64,000 nucleotides of DNA from positions 310,001 through 374,000 of the forward strand of contig OY978102.1 of assembly GCA_963854735.1 (NCBI GenBank), given 5' to 3'. Positions 63,767 through 64,000 of this stretch are shown one piece after another. Numbering within the stretch: the first letter of the stretch is position 1; each line of letters starts with the position of its first letter. The position numbers and the translations under genes are program-made. The notes under the pieces are model-generated. The model worked only from the letters and a program-made list of their open reading frames with translations. It searched no databases and had not been told where the DNA came from. The stretch comes from Marvania coccoides (taxonomy: Eukaryota; Chlorophyta; Trebouxiophyceae; Chlorellales; Chlorellaceae).

Positions 63767-63987
63767 ATGGCTCGCGGGGAAGGAACAGATGATGAGAACC
63801 AATTAGCGCAATTTAACGACTCTGACTCGGATGGCGTACCCAATGGGTCCACCAAGAAGCGGGTGATTGCCAGCGACGACGACAACGAGGGCGCGCAGCC
63901 CAGGCGGCGAGCAGCGACCAAAGCTGCAGCAGCTGGTGTCAGCACACAGCGCCCCTCGCGGCGGGAGAAGCCCAAACGCCACCGCAA
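63767..63987 (+). CDS. First coding exon of an unidentified charged, probably nuclear protein (runs off the window)
   Basis: From the ATG at 63767 to a GT donor at 63988 (73 codons plus two bases). The encoded part is disordered: an acidic N-terminus (DDENQLAQFNDSDSDG), a second acidic patch (IASDDDNEG) and a basic end (PRRRAATK, then RREKPKRHRK). Alternating acidic and basic patches and the basic cluster suggest a nuclear protein such as a chromatin or RNA-processing factor, but no domain is reached before the window ends. The frame is open upstream to 63551, but a candidate 5' UTR intron ends near 63729, so the ATG at 63767 is preferred. Confidence 0.5.
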
Positions 63988-64000
63988 GTGAGTCCCCACG

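Noticed and set aside
1..64000. Transposons, retroelements, integrated viruses, CRISPR arrays, tRNA or rRNA genes
   Set aside because: No transposase, integrase, reverse transcriptase or capsid-like coding, no regular spacer arrays and no convincing tRNA A/B boxes were found on reading both strands.

Overview
The window is nuclear DNA of a photosynthetic eukaryote, most likely a green alga (Chlorophyta or an early-branching streptophyte). Genes are split into GC-rich exons by short AT-rich introns of about 70 to 300 bp with GT...AG borders and a few GC...AG borders. The standard genetic code fits every model. Green-lineage markers are a plant-type B3 DNA-binding domain, an RR-TZF (plant-type tandem CCCH) protein, a KAB1-like potassium channel beta subunit, and Ser/Pro-rich secreted proteins. 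Several products carry plausible plastid or mitochondrial leaders. The species cannot be named from this sequence. No tRNA, rRNA, CRISPR array, transposase, integrase or reverse transcriptase was recognised.

Layout: 1-14.2 kb holds housekeeping genes: the end of an Mpv17/PMP22 protein, an OTU protease, a B3-plus-chromodomain fusion, an F420/NADP-oxidoreductase-like protein, a GNAT acetyltransferase, an aldo/keto reductase, SWC4/DMAP1 and kanadaptin. 14.7-26.2 kb is a minus-strand array of five paralogous secreted proteins. Each has a signal peptide, one or two six-cysteine modules, aspartate-rich thrombospondin-type-3-like calcium motifs, a Ser/Pro-rich stalk and a GPI-like hydrophobic tail. 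Two of the five arose by a recent tandem duplication of about 2.5 kb. This array is the most novel part of the window.

26.6-35.7 kb carries a large ARM-repeat protein, a Tubby-like F-box protein and an MFS transporter. 35.8-47.4 kb carries an intronless GT2 glycosyltransferase, an intronless DHRS7-like SDR, a plastid-type protein of unknown function, a DnaJ-type zinc-finger protein, mitochondrial uS15, D-aminoacyl-tRNA deacylase, a UPF0060 membrane protein and the RR-TZF protein, which has a 1-nt frame break. 48.6-64 kb carries a second GNAT, a decayed DHRS7 fragment, an M32 carboxypeptidase, a UPL7/UBE3C-type HECT ligase, the tiny TFIIH subunit TFB5 (three short exons), a TPR pseudogene, plastid bS6, a 2H-phosphoesterase-like protein, NSRP1 and the first exon of an unidentified gene.

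Most genes do not form a pathway. The secreted-protein array does form a functional unit, probably a calcium-binding cell-surface or wall coat. All exon borders below were inferred by hand from splice dinucleotides, reading-frame phase and family similarity. No transcript data were available.
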